Shown piece by piece: positions 24,333-24,493 of a stretch of 24,493 nt of DNA. The stretch lies in NCBI GenBank assembly GCA_022837245.1, contig JALHHX010000015.1:1-24493 (forward strand), written 5' to 3'. The position numbers and the translations under genes are program-made. Source of the stretch: Lentisphaerota bacterium. GTDB lineage: Bacteria > Verrucomicrobiota > Kiritimatiellia > RFP12 > UBA3636. Position 1 is the stretch's first letter, and each line of letters starts with the position of its first letter. The notes below the pieces were generated by a model. It worked only from the letters and a program-made list of their open reading frames with translations, made no database searches and was not told where the DNA came from.

Positions 24333-24493
24333 ATGAAAATTCATAATGCGGCATTGTTCATGGCAACCGTGGGACTTGCGATAGCATTCGCCGGCTGCAA
24401 CTACGAGAGTCCCCTCGTGGAAAAAGACACAGTCCCGGTGGGCACGGAGCTTCTGGGAGTCTGGGATCTGGTTCCAGACGAAGAGAAACCGGA
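24333..24493 (+). CDS. Lipoprotein, 5' part only (runs off the window)
   Basis: The first 53 codons are present. The product begins with a short basic n-region (MKIHNA), a hydrophobic core (LFMATVGLAIAFA) and the lipobox AFAGC with Cys at about 22, so it should be lipid-anchored in a membrane. The mature part begins NYESPLVEKD and contains LLGVWDLVPDEE. The GxWDLV pattern near the N-terminus is reminiscent of lipocalin-like or META-type outer proteins, but too little is seen to decide. GGAG lies 7 nt before the ATG. It follows the membrane protein gene by 21 nt and is probably the third gene of the sigma operon and a candidate sensor or target of it (inference). Confidence 0.75.
   Translation, partial: MKIHNAALFMATVGLAIAFAGCNYESPLVEKDTVPVGTELLGVWDLVPDEEKP

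Overview
The window reads as chromosomal DNA from a GC-rich bacterium. It is most like an uncultured member of the PVC group (Kiritimatiellae- or Lentisphaerae-like). This placement rests on gene style only: secreted glycoside hydrolases with a ThuA/GATase-like N-terminal domain, a sialate-O-acetylesterase-like protein, a sigma/anti-sigma/lipoprotein cassette, and dispersed short repeats. There is no rRNA or marker phylogeny to confirm it.

Layout. (1) 1-234: a non-coding tandem array of about 21-nt units in two alternating types. (2) 319-5659, minus strand: a sugar-processing cluster. Two related secreted clan GH-A hydrolases are followed by a metal-dependent amidohydrolase, with a short transposase-like remnant in the gap before the last gene. 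(3) 5907-10621, plus strand: a tight six-gene run of acyl-CoA dehydrogenase, hisE, hisG, an iron-sulfur-flavoprotein-like protein, a HAD phosphatase and a Gfo/Idh/MocA oxidoreductase. It ends in two hairpins. (4) 10838-11539, minus strand: a GNAT acetyltransferase with a structured leader, divergent from pheS (11843-12862, plus). No pheT follows pheS. (5) 12863-13353: an AT-richer gap holding a small gene that appears to be broken by a 14-bp tandem duplication. (6) 13354-21035, minus strand: a two-gene operon. Its first gene encodes a 1,939-residue protein with transglutaminase-like, DUF4011, SF1 helicase, Vsr/MTES_1575-type nuclease and DUF3320 regions. A cytoplasmic SASA-type esterase overlaps its end by 4 nt. 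A near-consensus sigma-70 promoter drives the pair. (7) 21245-24493, plus strand: glutamine-dependent NAD+ synthetase, then an ECF-type sigma factor, an overlapping membrane protein (probable anti-sigma factor) and the start of a lipoprotein gene that runs off the window.

How the genes work together. The left cluster probably trims and oxidises or hydrolyses environmental glycans. The middle run is mostly housekeeping (the HisE and HisG steps of histidine synthesis) mixed with redox and phosphatase genes. The helicase-nuclease is the strongest candidate for a nucleic-acid-targeting, possibly defence-related, system. Its pairing with a small-molecule or sugar esterase is the least expected association here. 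All functions are read from motifs and translation alone; no search was run.
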